From Streptomyces sp. NBC_01233 (GTDB lineage: Bacteria; Actinomycetota; Actinomycetes; Streptomycetales; Streptomycetaceae): a DNA stretch of 64,000 bases. Below the pieces are notes generated by a model that worked only from the letters and a program-made list of their open reading frames with translations, was not told the origin of the DNA and did not search any database. Position numbers and translations under genes: made by a program. Positions 8,919-19,000 of this stretch are shown here, piece after piece; the stretch's first letter is position 1, and each line of letters starts with the position of its first letter. The DNA lies in NCBI RefSeq assembly GCF_035989305.1, contig NZ_CP108514.1:248001-312000 (forward strand). Direction: 5' to 3'.

Positions 8919-11708
8919 GTGTTCCACCGCCTCGGCCTCGCCGGCCTCGGTCTGGTCCTCACCCTCGCCGCAGGCCCGTCCCTGGCGGCTCCGACGCCCG
9001 TTCACCTTCCCCTTCGCGTTCCGCAGACCGCTGCCGCTGCCGCGCCGGCACCCGGGGCAGGAACGCGTCCGCGGGTCACCGCGGTCACCGCGGTCGACTC
9101 GGCCCCGGGCAGCACGACAGCCCTGGCCGGGTACGCCATCCGGTCGACGAAGGAGGTCACCGACTCCGCGGCCGCCGTCTCCAGCCCCGGCTACCCGGCG
9201 ACCGGCTGGTATCCGGCCGGCGCACGCTCCACCGTCCTCGCGGCGCTGCTCGCCGCCGGCGCGTACCCCGACCCCTTCTACTCCACCCAGCAGCAGCGCA
9301 TTGCGGCCGCCGACTTCGACGTGCCCTGGTGGTACCGCTCCGACTTCACCGTCACCGACACGGCAGCCCGCACCTACCTGGACTTCAGCGGGGTAATCTC
9401 CGCCGCCGACGTCTTCGTCAACGGTCACCGGGTCGCCACCGCGGCCGACGTGGCCGGCGCGTACACCCGGCACGAGTTCGACGTGACCGGCCTGATCAAG
9501 GAGGGCACCAATACGGTCGCCTTCCGGATCCAGCCCAACGATCCGCGAAAGCAGCTCACCATCAGCTGGCTCGACTGGCTCCAGCCGCCACCCGACGAGA
9601 ACATGGGCATCGTCCGTGACGTCACGGTGCGCCGCGGCGGGCCGGTCGCCCTGCGGGACGCACACGTGGTGACGGCCCTGGCCATGCCCTCGATGGGCTC
9701 CGCCGACCTGACCGTCAAGGCCCAGGTGCGCAACGACTCGGCCGCCACCGTCACCGCCACGCTGTCCGGCACGGTCTCCGGCACCGAGGCTCCGGTCGCC
9801 GTCAGCCGCAACGTCACCCTGGCCCCGAACGAAACGAAGACGGTGGTCTTCGCCCCGGCCGACCACCCCGCGCTCCGCCTGACCGCGCCCCGCGTGTGGT
9901 GGCCCGCCACGATGGGCGAACAGCCCCTGTACGGCCTCGACCTGACCGCGACGGTGAACGGCGCACCCTCCGACACCGCGCACCAGTCCTTCGGCATCCG
10001 CGACGTGCAGGCGCCGCTGAACGCCGACGGCGACCGGCAGTACCGGATCAACGGCCGCCCGTTGCTGATCAAGGGGGCCGGCTGGTCCCCCGACGAGTTC
10101 CTCCGCTGGGACCGCACCTACGTCGAGGACCGGCTGAAGTACGCCCTCGACCTGGGCCTGAACACCCTCCGCCTGGAAGGGCACATCGAGCCCGACGAGT
10201 TCTTCGACCTCGCCGACCGCTACGGGATCCTGACGCTGCCCGGCTGGGAATGCTGCAGCAAGTGGGAGGGCGAGGTCAACGGAACCGAGGCCGGGGAGGA
10301 ATGGGACGATCCCGACTACCCCGTCGCCCGGGCCTCCATGGCCGCCGAAGCGGCCCGGCTCCGCCACCACCCCAGCGTGATCTCCTTCCTGATCGGCAGT
10401 GACTTCGCCCCGAACGAGGAGATCGAGCGGGGCTACGTCGACGCGCTGCGGGCCGCCGACTGGACGGCCCCGGTGGTCCCGGCGGCCTCCGACACCTCCG
10501 CCCCGATCACCGGGCGCTCCGGAATGAAGATGACGGGCCCGTACGACTGGGTGCCGCCCGGTTACTGGTACGAGAAGCGGGAGGGCGGTGCCACCGGCTT
10601 CAACTCCGAGACCAGCGCCGGCCCGGACGTCCCGACCCTCGACACGCTGCGCCGCATGATGTCGCCGGCCGAGCTGGAGACCCTCTGGAAGGACCCGTCC
10701 GCCGCCCAGTACCACCGCTCCCCCTCGCGCACCTTCTCCACCCTGAGGCTGTACGACGCCGCGCTGGCCGGCCGCTACGGCTCCCCGACCGGCCTCGACG
10801 ACTACGTCCGCAAGGCGCAGCTCGCCCAGTACGAGAGCGTGCGCGCACAGTTCGAGGCCTACGCGCGCAACGCCAAGGACGCCTCCGAGCCGTCGACCGG
10901 GGTCATCTACTGGATGTTCAACAGCGGCTGGACCTCCCTGCAGTGGCAGCTGGTGGACCGCTTCCTCGACCAGGGGGGCGCCTACTTCGGTGCGAAGAAG
11001 GCGAACGAACCGCTGCACGTCCAGTACGGGTACGACGACCGCTCGGTATCGGTCGTCAACACCCGGAACGCCGCGGCCTCCGGCCTGACGGCGCGGGTGA
11101 CGCTCTTCGACCCGGACGGCACGCAGCGGTACGACCGGACGGTGACCGGCTTGAGCGTCGCGGGCGGCGGCGCGAGCAGCACCGCGCTCACGGTCCCGGA
11201 GTCGGTGCCCGGCCTGTCCAACACCTACCTGGCCCGGCTGCTGCTGACCGACGGCGCCGGGCGCGAGGTGAGCCGGAACGTCTACTGGCTCTCCACCCGG
11301 GCGGACGTCCTCGACTACGAGAGCAGCGACTGGTATTACACGCCGACCACTTCCTACGCCGACCTGCGGGGGCTGAACTCGATGAAACAGGCGTCGGTCA
11401 CGGCGGCCGCCTCGACGACGGAGGACGGCACGGGGACGTCCACGACGACGGTGACCGTACGCCACACCGGCACGGGCACCACCACGCCGGCCCTGCTCAC
11501 CGACGTCCACCTCGTGGGAGCGCAGGGAGCTCCGGTGCTGCCGGTCCGGTGGAGCGACAACCAGGTCAGCCTGTGGCCGGGTGAGTCGGCGACGCTGACG
11601 GCCACCTACCGGACCGCGGACCTGCGCGGCTCCGCGCCACAGCTGCGGATCTCCGGCTGGAACACGCCGACGGCCACGGTCCGGGCCACCCAACACCGCC
11701 TGGAGTAG
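8919..11708 (+). CDS. csxA: secreted GH2 exo-beta-D-glucosaminidase-like enzyme
   Basis: The start is the GTG at 8919, with GGGAGG 4 bases upstream; it opens a signal peptide (HRLGLAGLGLVLTL..SLAAP). The 929-residue protein has a GH2 sandwich domain, an Ig-like domain and a TIM barrel. In the barrel the LIGSDFAP segment (Asp495) and FNSETSAGP (Glu564) match in spacing the acid/base Asp and nucleophile Glu of Amycolatopsis CsxA, which releases glucosamine from the non-reducing end of chitosan. It is shorter than CsxA and seems to lack a C-terminal CBM35. Transcribed alone. Confidence 0.85.
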   Translation: MFHRLGLAGLGLVLTLAAGPSLAAPTPVHLPLRVPQTAAAAAPAPGAGTRPRVTAVTAVDSAPGSTTALAGYAIRSTKEVTDSAAAVSSPGYPATGWYPAGARSTVLAALLAAGAYPDPFYSTQQQRIAAADFDVPWWYRSDFTVTDTAARTYLDFSGVISAADVFVNGHRVATAADVAGAYTRHEFDVTGLIKEGTNTVAFRIQPNDPRKQLTISWLDWLQPPPDENMGIVRDVTVRRGGPVALRDAHVVTALAMPSMGSADLTVKAQVRNDSAATVTATLSGTVSGTEAPVAVSRNVTLAPNETKTVVFAPADHPALRLTAPRVWWPATMGEQPLYGLDLTATVNGAPSDTAHQSFGIRDVQAPLNADGDRQYRINGRPLLIKGAGWSPDEFLRWDRTYVEDRLKYALDLGLNTLRLEGHIEPDEFFDLADRYGILTLPGWECCSKWEGEVNGTEAGEEWDDPDYPVARASMAAEAARLRHHPSVISFLIGSDFAPNEEIERGYVDALRAADWTAPVVPAASDTSAPITGRSGMKMTGPYDWVPPGYWYEKREGGATGFNSETSAGPDVPTLDTLRRMMSPAELETLWKDPSAAQYHRSPSRTFSTLRLYDAALAGRYGSPTGLDDYVRKAQLAQYESVRAQFEAYARNAKDASEPSTGVIYWMFNSGWTSLQWQLVDRFLDQGGAYFGAKKANEPLHVQYGYDDRSVSVVNTRNAAASGLTARVTLFDPDGTQRYDRTVTGLSVAGGGASSTALTVPESVPGLSNTYLARLLLTDGAGREVSRNVYWLSTRADVLDYESSDWYYTPTTSYADLRGLNSMKQASVTAAASTTEDGTGTSTTTVTVRHTGTGTTTPALLTDVHLVGAQGAPVLPVRWSDNQVSLWPGESATLTATYRTADLRGSAPQLRISGWNTPTATVRATQHRLE

Positions 11709-11786
11709 AGGCAGTTGAATGGTTCGTTCAGCCTCGTTGCGGGGTATTGATCCGAAACGCTTTGAGTTCAGGCTCGTTGACGGTGT

Positions 11787-12230
11787 GTGAGTGATCTGGT
11801 GGGGGACGCGCGGACCTGGTCGCCGGACGCGCAGGAGGCCGTGCGGTTGCTGGCGGTGGCGAAACCCGGCCCGAAAGTCATTCAGATCGACAAGTTCAAC
11901 ACGGTCTCCCTTTCCCGACGGGCGAGCATCGTCGTCTGTCACGGCGGGATCGGCACCATCGCCAGTGTCATGTCCTGCGGAACACCGGCTGTGTGCATTC
12001 CGAACGACGTCGACCAGGCCGTGCACTCCATCGTCGCCGACCGGATGGGCCGGGTGCAGCCTGTCGGACTCGCGGCGTGGAAAACGCGGAATCCGGCGGG
12101 CAGAAGATTTCCCACTGTGGATTCAGTCGAGATCGGCTCGGCCGTCCAGTGCGCGCTCGACGCGGGAGGATACGCGCCGGTGCGCTCGGAAGGGGCGCTC
12201 CAGGTGGCCCGGTACCTTCACCTGCTGTGA
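11787..12230 (+). pseudogene. C-terminal remnant of a GT1 glycosyltransferase
   Basis: The 147 codons cover only the C-terminal donor-binding part of a UGT/MGT-type (GT1) transferase: SIVVCHGGIGTIASVMSCGTPAVCIPNDVDQAVHS, with the HGGxGT and DQ signatures. A stop lies in frame 9 bases upstream of the GTG, so roughly 250 N-terminal residues, including the acceptor-binding domain, are gone. A full enzyme would be about 400 residues. Not expected to be active. Confidence 0.75.
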
Positions 12231-12310
12231 TCCTGGGCGCGGCGTACTGGGCGTACCGGAATCCGCCGTCCAGCTGACCCCACGTGGCCACGCTTCCGCC
12301 TGGAGGAACC

Positions 12311-13084
12311 ATGTCCCTACCGAGCCTGCTCGGCGTCTTCGCCCACCCTGATGACGAGTCCCTGCTCGCGGGCGGCGTTCTCGCCCGACACGCCGCCTCG
12401 GGCGCGCGTACGGCCGTCGTCACCGCGACCTGGACGCCGGGCAGCCACCGCGCCGCCGAACTCGCCGACGCCCTACGCATCCTGGGAGCCGGCGAGCCGA
12501 GGCTGCTGGAGTACGCCGATGCCCGCGTCCCCGAATCGGCGCCGGGACGGCCGCGGTTCGTGGACGCACCGCTCGACGAGGCAGTGGCACGGCTCGTACG
12601 CCACGTACGCGAGTTCCAGCCCGACGTCGTCGTCACCCACGACGACTACGGTCAGCTGACCGGACACCCCGATCACGTCCACACCCACCGTGTCACCCTG
12701 CTGGCCGTGCACGCCGCCGGGCTGGAACACCTCTATCCCGAGGCGGGGGAACCCTGGCAGCCCGCCGCCCTCTGCCTGGCCACCCATCCGCACTCGGGCG
12801 TCGGCGAGCTGGGTGCGCGGCTGGGCGACGTCGGGAAGAGCGTGCGCAGCGTCCCGGAGGAGCGGGTCAGCGCGACGATCGACGTACGTCCGTGGCTGGA
12901 GCGGAAGTGGGCCGCCATCGCCGCGCACCGGAGCCAGACGGAACGCCGTCGCTCCCTGCCCGGTATCCTCTCCCGCCTTCCCGCCGATGCCCGCGGGCGC
13001 ATCCTCGCGACGGAGTGGTACACCCGCCTGGCCGTCCGCCCCACACCGAGCGGCCCGAGTGGCTCGGGTGGGCTGACCGCCTGA
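12311..13084 (+). CDS. PIG-L family deacetylase
   Basis: The start at 12311 has GGAGGA 6 bases upstream. The 257-residue protein has the zinc motif AHPDDE at residues 13-18, THDDYGQLTGHPDH further in, and a final histidine in THPHSG. PIG-L/LmbE enzymes remove N-acetyl groups from GlcNAc conjugates such as the mycothiol precursor or aminoglycoside intermediates. It sits after a glycosyltransferase remnant, which may point to a lost glycoconjugate pathway, but that is inference. Confidence 0.85.
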   Translation: MSLPSLLGVFAHPDDESLLAGGVLARHAASGARTAVVTATWTPGSHRAAELADALRILGAGEPRLLEYADARVPESAPGRPRFVDAPLDEAVARLVRHVREFQPDVVVTHDDYGQLTGHPDHVHTHRVTLLAVHAAGLEHLYPEAGEPWQPAALCLATHPHSGVGELGARLGDVGKSVRSVPEERVSATIDVRPWLERKWAAIAAHRSQTERRRSLPGILSRLPADARGRILATEWYTRLAVRPTPSGPSGSGGLTA

Positions 13085-13500
13085 TTCGACGCCACGGCTC
13101 GCGGCCCTCGCCCGTGCAGGTGGATCGCGGCATCCAGTGGGCGCGGCGCAGCCAGCCGTACCTGCACGGCCGCGACGGCGCCAACAGGCTGTGGCCTGGC
13201 ACGGGAGGGCGGCGACCCGCTGCGCGGCGGCGAGCAGAAGAGGGCCGGTGCCCAGCTGCGCACGCGGCGGAACCCGGCGGCCGGGACGGGGGAGACGGTC
13301 CTCGCCGGCCTGTCCGACGACGACCTCCTCGCCTCGCACGAGGAGCACGGCGTCGTCGCCCGGGGCGGATCGTCGATCGCGCCGTACGCCGACCTCCTCG
13401 TCCCGCACCGCCCTGGCGGTGGTGGGCTGACTCTAGCATGACACGCCCCCGGGCGCGGCAATCCGCCGGTGCGCGGAGGGGCTCGGCCTAGGCTCACGGC
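13085..13500. other. stretch without an intact gene; coding-like plus-strand remnants
   Basis: No complete gene was found. Two pieces have the codon bias of real Streptomyces coding DNA: roughly 13110-13195 in one plus frame (QWARRSQPYLHGRDGANRLW) and about 13196-13441 in another (AGLSDDDLLASHEEHGVVARGG), ending at a TGA at 13439. They could be one frameshifted gene fragment. I cannot name the family. Confidence 0.4.
13489..13494 (+). promoter_or_regulatory. -10 box TAGGCT of a probable leaderless transcript
   Basis: TAGGCT ends 6 bases before the ATG of the EF-hand gene, where no ribosome site exists, so transcription probably starts at the A of the start codon. Confidence 0.55.
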
Positions 13501-14031
13501 ATGGGTACCGACAGGGTGACAGTGGCCGATCTGATCTTCGATCGGCTGGACACGAACGGTGACGGAGTGCTCGCCGCGGACGACTACCGGGCGAGTGCCG
13601 ATCAGGTGCTCCAGTCGTACGGCATGGGGCCGAGCTCGCCCAAGGGGCGCGCCCTGATCGAGGCGAACCTCGCGCTGTGGGAGCAGCAGGCCGCGCTCGT
13701 CGACCGCGATCGCGACGGGCGGATCACTCGGGAGGAGTACCGGGAGTGGGTCGGCTCCCTTCCTGCCTCGGACGCCGGCCGGCCCTCGGGGTCACCGGAG
13801 GTGATGGCCGCGCTGCACGCGCAGTTCAACGTGGCCGACCGGGACGGGGACGGGCTGATGGGCCGCCATGAGTTCGTGGTCTGGCGGGGGCTCAAGGGCG
13901 TGCCGGCCGGGACGGCGGAGGCCTCGTTCGAACTGATCGACTCGAACGGCGACGGTGCCATCAGCTGGAACGACTTCAGCGGCGCGGCTCACCGCCACGG
14001 CCTGGGTGCGCTGCTGTACCGGCCGAGCTGA
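13501..14031 (+). CDS. EF-hand calcium-binding protein (calerythrin-like)
   Basis: The 176 residues contain four canonical 12-residue EF-hand loops: DTNGDGVLAADD, DRDRDGRITREE, DRDGDGLMGRHE and DSNGDGAISWND, at about residues 17, 67, 111 and 145. All keep Asp at position 1, Gly at 6 and an acidic residue at 12. No signal peptide, so it is cytoplasmic, like streptomycete calerythrin relatives that buffer or sense Ca2+. The start ATG has a -10 box 6 bases upstream and no ribosome site. Confidence 0.9.
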   Translation: MGTDRVTVADLIFDRLDTNGDGVLAADDYRASADQVLQSYGMGPSSPKGRALIEANLALWEQQAALVDRDRDGRITREEYREWVGSLPASDAGRPSGSPEVMAALHAQFNVADRDGDGLMGRHEFVVWRGLKGVPAGTAEASFELIDSNGDGAISWNDFSGAAHRHGLGALLYRPS

Positions 14032-14060
14032 CCCTTCGCCCGCCGCTCGGCGGCAGGCGG

Positions 14061-14633
14061 TCAGCGCAGGTCGAGCCGCATCAGGACGCGGGGATGGCCG
14101 GCCAGCACCGAGGTCGTGTCGGCGGCGTGGGTGAACCCGGCGCGTTCGAAGTTCTTCCGGATCCCGGCGTACGCCATCGTCATGTCGACCTTGGCGTCAC
14201 CGTTGTCGAGGGGGTACGCCTCGACGGCCGGTGCGCCGTGGGCGCGGGCGAACTCGACCGCGCCGGCGATGAGGGCGTGCGAGATGCCCTGCTTCCGGTG
14301 GCCCGGGCGGACCCGGATGCACCACAGTGCCCAGACGGGCAGGTCGTCGACCTGTGGGATCTTACGGCTGCGCGCGAAGGAGGTGTCCGAGCGCGGCGCC
14401 ACCGCGGCCCAGCCGACGGGCTCGTCGCCGTCGTAGGCGATGACTCCCGGAGGGGGTTGCTCACCGCACATCCGGGCGACGTACTCACCGCGGGCCGGTC
14501 CGCGCAGCTCGTTGTCGAGCTTGGACGGGATCCGGTAGCTCAGGCACCAGCAGACGTTGGCCCCGGGCGACTTCGGGCCGAGCAGGGCGCGGACGTCCCC
14601 GAAGTCCGAAGCCGGGCGTACCTCGATGGTCAT
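14061..14633 (-). CDS. GNAT-family N-acetyltransferase
   Basis: The start at 14633 (MTIEVRPASDF) fits the family; the frame continues upstream with non-homologous sequence. The 190 residues end in the acetyl-CoA-binding core: WALWCIRVRPGHRKQGISHALIAGAVEFA has the R/Q-x-x-G-x-G/A pattern, followed by beta-5 and the KNFERAGF helix. The N-terminal CWCLSYR segment is typical of a Streptomyces subgroup of unknown substrate. Confidence 0.8.
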   Translation of the reverse strand: MTIEVRPASDFGDVRALLGPKSPGANVCWCLSYRIPSKLDNELRGPARGEYVARMCGEQPPPGVIAYDGDEPVGWAAVAPRSDTSFARSRKIPQVDDLPVWALWCIRVRPGHRKQGISHALIAGAVEFARAHGAPAVEAYPLDNGDAKVDMTMAYAGIRKNFERAGFTHAADTTSVLAGHPRVLMRLDLR

Positions 14634-14661
14634 GACACCACCATGACACGGCGCACGGAGC

Positions 14662-15195
14662 TCACATGGGAAGCGAGCGCAGGTGCACAGGGCCGTCGGG
14701 CCAGTGCGCATCGGCCCGCAGGGGGGTCGTCATGGTCCGCAGCGGCATCGTCACGGTCCCACCCGGCTGTTCGACGTGGACGTCCTGCTCGAGCGTGCAC
14801 CAGCCGAGCCGTCGGTAGAGGGGGACGAGGGGCGGCCGGCAGAAGAGCAGGGCGTGCTGGAGTCCCGTGGTCCGGGCGTGGTCCAGAGCGGCCGACAGGA
14901 CCACCCGGGCCAGTCCGCGCCCCCGTACGTCGGGTGCGACGGCCACCCCGCCGACGCCCATCACCTCGGTGTCCACGCCGCCGATCGACAGGGGCAGTCT
15001 CAGCAGACCGGCATGGGCCACGAGACGGTCTCCCTGCCGGACACCGAAATGGTGCTCCTTCGCAAGCCACGTGAGGCCGGCGTCCGCCACGCCGAACGGG
15101 TCCGGGCCGCCGCCCAGGATCTCGCGCTGCTCGGTGTTCGTGTAGCGCGCGAGGCGCACCGCGGTCGGATGAGGCAAAGAGGCGTGATCGGTCAT
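14662..15195 (-). CDS. GNAT-family N-acetyltransferase
   Basis: The 177-residue protein starts at 15195 (MTDHASLPHP). The CoA-binding signature VGGVAVAPDVRGRGLARVVLSAALDHA is followed by a CRPPLVPLYRRLGWCTLE segment, in which the Tyr and Gly are typical of GNAT beta-5/alpha-4. It ends 28 bases before the start of the next GNAT gene on the same strand, so the two may be co-transcribed. Substrate unknown; it may act on an aminoglycoside or a small amine. Confidence 0.8.
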   Translation of the reverse strand: MTDHASLPHPTAVRLARYTNTEQREILGGGPDPFGVADAGLTWLAKEHHFGVRQGDRLVAHAGLLRLPLSIGGVDTEVMGVGGVAVAPDVRGRGLARVVLSAALDHARTTGLQHALLFCRPPLVPLYRRLGWCTLEQDVHVEQPGGTVTMPLRTMTTPLRADAHWPDGPVHLRSLPM

Positions 15196-15301
15196 CCGGC
15201 CATGATCGCGTCCTCGGCCCTCACCCGGCCAGGCCGCGGCCGGCAGTGTGGTGGTGATCATCCGGAACCTCGCGCGGCTTGCGGGACGCCGGCGCCTGTC
15301 C

Positions 15302-15307
15302 CATAGT
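15302..15307 (+). promoter_or_regulatory. -10 box CATAGT, probable leaderless start
   Basis: CATAGT lies 7 bases before the ATG of the PLP decarboxylase gene and there is no ribosome site, which suggests a leaderless message. Confidence 0.45.
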
Positions 15308-15314
15308 CCGAGGT

Positions 15315-16700
<1,386 letters not shown>

Positions 16701-16775
16701 TCCGGACGCCGCCGTGCCGGAACTCCGGCCCGGCCCGACCCCCCTCTGCGGTCGAACAGAGAGAGGCGCCACACC

Positions 16776-17051
16776 GTGATTCCGGTACGTTCCCCGCGTC
16801 GCGGCCTGATCGTGGGCCTGACCATCGCCCTCGGCTGCGTGTCCGGCCTCGGCCTGCTGGCCGGGTCGTTCTCCATGCTCTTCTACGGCTCGGAAGGCGC
16901 GTGCAAGGAGGCCGCCGCGCAGGAGTGCGTGGCGCAGGTCTCGGCCACAGCCCCTGCGGCTGCGGCCGGCACGGCCCCCGTGGCCGACAGGACCGGCACG
17001 GAGTGCACGGACGACCGTGGGGATCCCTGGAACACCGCGGACAGCGCGTAA
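16776..17051 (+). CDS. small membrane-anchored or secreted protein
   Basis: A 91-residue product starting at the GTG at 16776, with AGAGAGG upstream. One hydrophobic segment (residues 11-35) follows a basic start; the remaining 55 residues are outside and contain three cysteines (ACKEAAAQEC, TECTDD), two of them 8 apart, and an Ala/Thr-rich stretch. No recognised family. Confidence 0.6.
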   Translation: MIPVRSPRRGLIVGLTIALGCVSGLGLLAGSFSMLFYGSEGACKEAAAQECVAQVSATAPAAAAGTAPVADRTGTECTDDRGDPWNTADSA

Positions 17052-17192
17052 CGCGTACGCGCGGGGCCCATGCCGCATGCCCGATGTGCCCGTCAGCATG
17101 ACTTTTCGGCCATTCCTCACATTCCGAGAACCGGACGGGTTCGGGGGCGCGTCGGTCCGTTCAGCCACTCAGCACGGGGAAAGGCTCAGCCG

Positions 17193-17684
17193 ATGTCCAA
17201 GCCCTCAGCCAAGCGAACCGCCTCCCTCACCCTCGCGGCCACCGCCGTACTCACCCTCGCCTTCGTCACCACCGCCTCCGCCTCCGCCTCCGCCGACGGA
17301 TCCACGCCGAAGCAGGTCCCGGCGGCCGCGGCGTTGCCGTCCGTCTCGGGCAGCCCCGAGGCGGCTTTCACCCGCATCGCCGACTTCTACGGCTCCTACA
17401 TCGACGCGGTCTACGACGGGGACGGGCAGACCGCGGACCGGTTGCGCACCTTCTTCCTCTCGGAGCCCCTCCGGGCGGAGCTGAGGAAGTGGGAGGAGAC
17501 GAACCACGCGGACGGCGTGCTCCGCGCTCAGAACGTGCCCCTGCAGTGGGAGGTCGCCTCCACCGGCAGCGGGATGGGCAAGACCAACGCCACCGTCACT
17601 CTGACGTGGGGCGGCGGCGACACGACCCAGGTCTTCGTCCAGGCCGACCTGGCGACCAGGAAGATCGTGTCCATCCGGGACTGA
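17193..17684 (+). CDS. secreted DUF3828-like protein
   Basis: The start at 17193 has GGGGAAAGG 8 bases upstream. A signal peptide (residues 1-32, ending ASASA) precedes a 130-residue alpha/beta domain with a RIADFYGSYIDAVYDG segment, LRTFFLSEPLRAELRKWEE and a NATVTLTWGGGDTTQVFVQADL beta part, which resemble the NTF2-like/DUF3828 fold. Probably extracellular and monocistronic, with a strong terminator after it. Confidence 0.65.
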   Translation: MSKPSAKRTASLTLAATAVLTLAFVTTASASASADGSTPKQVPAAAALPSVSGSPEAAFTRIADFYGSYIDAVYDGDGQTADRLRTFFLSEPLRAELRKWEETNHADGVLRAQNVPLQWEVASTGSGMGKTNATVTLTWGGGDTTQVFVQADLATRKIVSIRD

Positions 17685-17696
17685 CCGGCCTGCACG

Positions 17697-17734
17697 GGGG
17701 CGGCCGGGAGCCGCATGCGCCTCCCGGCCGCCCC
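17697..17734 (+). terminator. perfect hairpin terminator
   Basis: A 14-base-pair stem (GGGGCGGCCGGGAG and its complement) with a 10-base loop begins 12 bases past the stop of the secreted DUF3828-like gene. Confidence 0.85.
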
Positions 17735-17762
17735 GCCTCCCCGTTCTGGCACGCTGTCCGCC

Positions 17763-18224
17763 ATGGAGCTCTCGACGATCCGCGGACTGGCCCTGCCCGC
17801 ACAGCTCTCCTCCCTGCCGGCCACGGGAAGGTTCCACCATCCGGGTGATGCCGAACTGCGCAGACTCATCCCCTGGTTCGAGTCCCCGCTCGACTTCCTG
17901 ACGACCACGGGGCAGATCGAGTCGGAGTCCGGCTCGCTGGACTTCTTCGCCGGCGATCCGACGTACGCCTTCTTCCGCGAGGCACGGGGAAGCCGCAGGG
18001 AGACACCGGTCGAACTGCCCTGGCTGGACGTCGAGCAGGCGCTCTTGATCGCCGTGAACCGGATACCCGGCGACGATGTGGCCCTCGCTCTCGACTACCG
18101 CACCGACGCGTCCGATCCCCGCGTCGTGGGCAGCGACTTCTGGTCGGATCCCCCACGGTGCGCATGGCGGACCGTGGCGCCCTCCTTCTCGGCCTTCGCC
18201 GCGGCTCTCGCCCTCAGTGGATGA
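17763..18224 (+). CDS. SMI1/KNR4 (SUKH)-like protein
   Basis: The 153-residue product starts at 17763, 7 bases after a CACGCT -10-like box. The pattern of an aromatic-rich N-terminal part (LIPWFESPLDFL), an acidic middle and the C-terminal block VALALDYRTDASDPRVVGSDFW..RCAWRTVAPSFSAFA resembles SUKH proteins, many of which are immunity proteins of contact-dependent toxins. No toxin gene is next to it. The last 11 bases overlap the end of the convergent lipoprotein gene. Confidence 0.6.
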   Translation: MELSTIRGLALPAQLSSLPATGRFHHPGDAELRRLIPWFESPLDFLTTTGQIESESGSLDFFAGDPTYAFFREARGSRRETPVELPWLDVEQALLIAVNRIPGDDVALALDYRTDASDPRVVGSDFWSDPPRCAWRTVAPSFSAFAAALALSG

Positions 18225-18564
18225 CGCTGAAGCTGCGCCAGGGCAGGCTTTCGGGGGCCGTCACGTTCGAGAGGGTGGTGGCCACGTAGATGCCGTCGGC
18301 CCGGTCGGTCTTCCTGCAGTTCTCCGTGCGGTACAGCACGATGTCGACGAGGGTGTTGTTCTCGACGTGGGTGGCACCCCTGGGGATGGCGATCCTGTGG
18401 CAGCCCGTGACCAGGGTGTTGGAGTAGCTCAGCTCGACCGGCGAGTCGTGACCGCGGAAGGTGAGCATGCCGACGGTGCTCCGACCCAGGCCCGAGCAGG
18501 CGGTGGCGGTCAGCAGGAGTGCTGCGGCCCCCGCGAGGATGCTGATACGTCGCCTGTGGGACAT
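18214..18564 (-). CDS. small putative lipoprotein
   Basis: The start at 18564 (MSHRRRISIL) begins a signal peptide with the lipobox TATAC (Cys23). The 93-residue mature part has two more cysteines (TGCHRIAIP, ENCRKTD) that could form a disulphide and a beta-rich pattern. It is probably anchored on the outer face of the membrane. Function unknown. Its 3' end overlaps the convergent SUKH-like gene by 11 bases. Confidence 0.65.
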   Translation of the reverse strand: MSHRRRISILAGAAALLLTATACSGLGRSTVGMLTFRGHDSPVELSYSNTLVTGCHRIAIPRGATHVENNTLVDIVLYRTENCRKTDRADGIYVATTLSNVTAPESLPWRSFSVIH

Positions 18565-19000
18565 GGTGCGGTCCTCGTCTGTGCGGTGGTGGCGGTCCTT
18601 GCACACAGCGTGGCCCTGCGGGGCCCGGGGGGCTTGCGCTGCTCGGCCGACCGGATGAACGCGGCGGCGGATGGCGGGTGGGACACACCCGCAAGGGGGA
18701 CCCGGCCGGGGCGGGCAGGGTGCGCCGGTGACCACGGCCGCGGGGCGCCCGGGGGCCACCCGGGGCCGCCTCGGACCGGTCCGGCGGATTCCTCCCGGTC
18801 CGGCGCGTAACCGCGGCCACGGTGAATCGTTTCTCTATCTGTCGCAGATACACACCCGCGTCCCCCGCGGCATCAGCGGCACGAGGGTCCGGGGAAGTCC
18901 ATCACTCCCCGGGCCCTCGGCTCCTCCCCCAGTCGGCGGGACCGGACGCCTGGTTGGGCCCGTCCGGTCACCGCCCCCGTCTTCCGCGGCGCCGAAGCGG
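18565..19000. other. intergenic stretch with a small palindrome and a hairpin
   Basis: No gene was found. TATCTG-TCG-CAGATA (18835-18849) is a 6-base inverted repeat with a 3-base spacer that could be a regulator site. A longer stem (next entry) follows. The rest is very GC-rich non-coding sequence upstream of the small lipoprotein gene. Confidence 0.5.
18882..18919 (-). terminator. hairpin, probable terminator of the membrane-protein gene
   Basis: CGAGGG-T-CCGGGGA pairs with TCCCCGG-G-CCCTCG across a 10-base loop (14 pairs counting one G-T), about 80 bases past the stop of the gene ending at 19001. Confidence 0.65.

Noticed and set aside
11709..11786. Possible IS end upstream of the glycosyltransferase remnant
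   Set aside because: Two similar 16-base pieces exist, but there is no transposase, no inverted terminal repeat and no target duplication that I can see, so I do not call a mobile element.
7392..12026. A very long minus-strand open frame of over 1500 codons
   Set aside because: Only its last 220 codons (from 8054) are a real gene, the P-loop kinase. The rest lies opposite the GH2 gene and crosses the methyltransferase in another frame.
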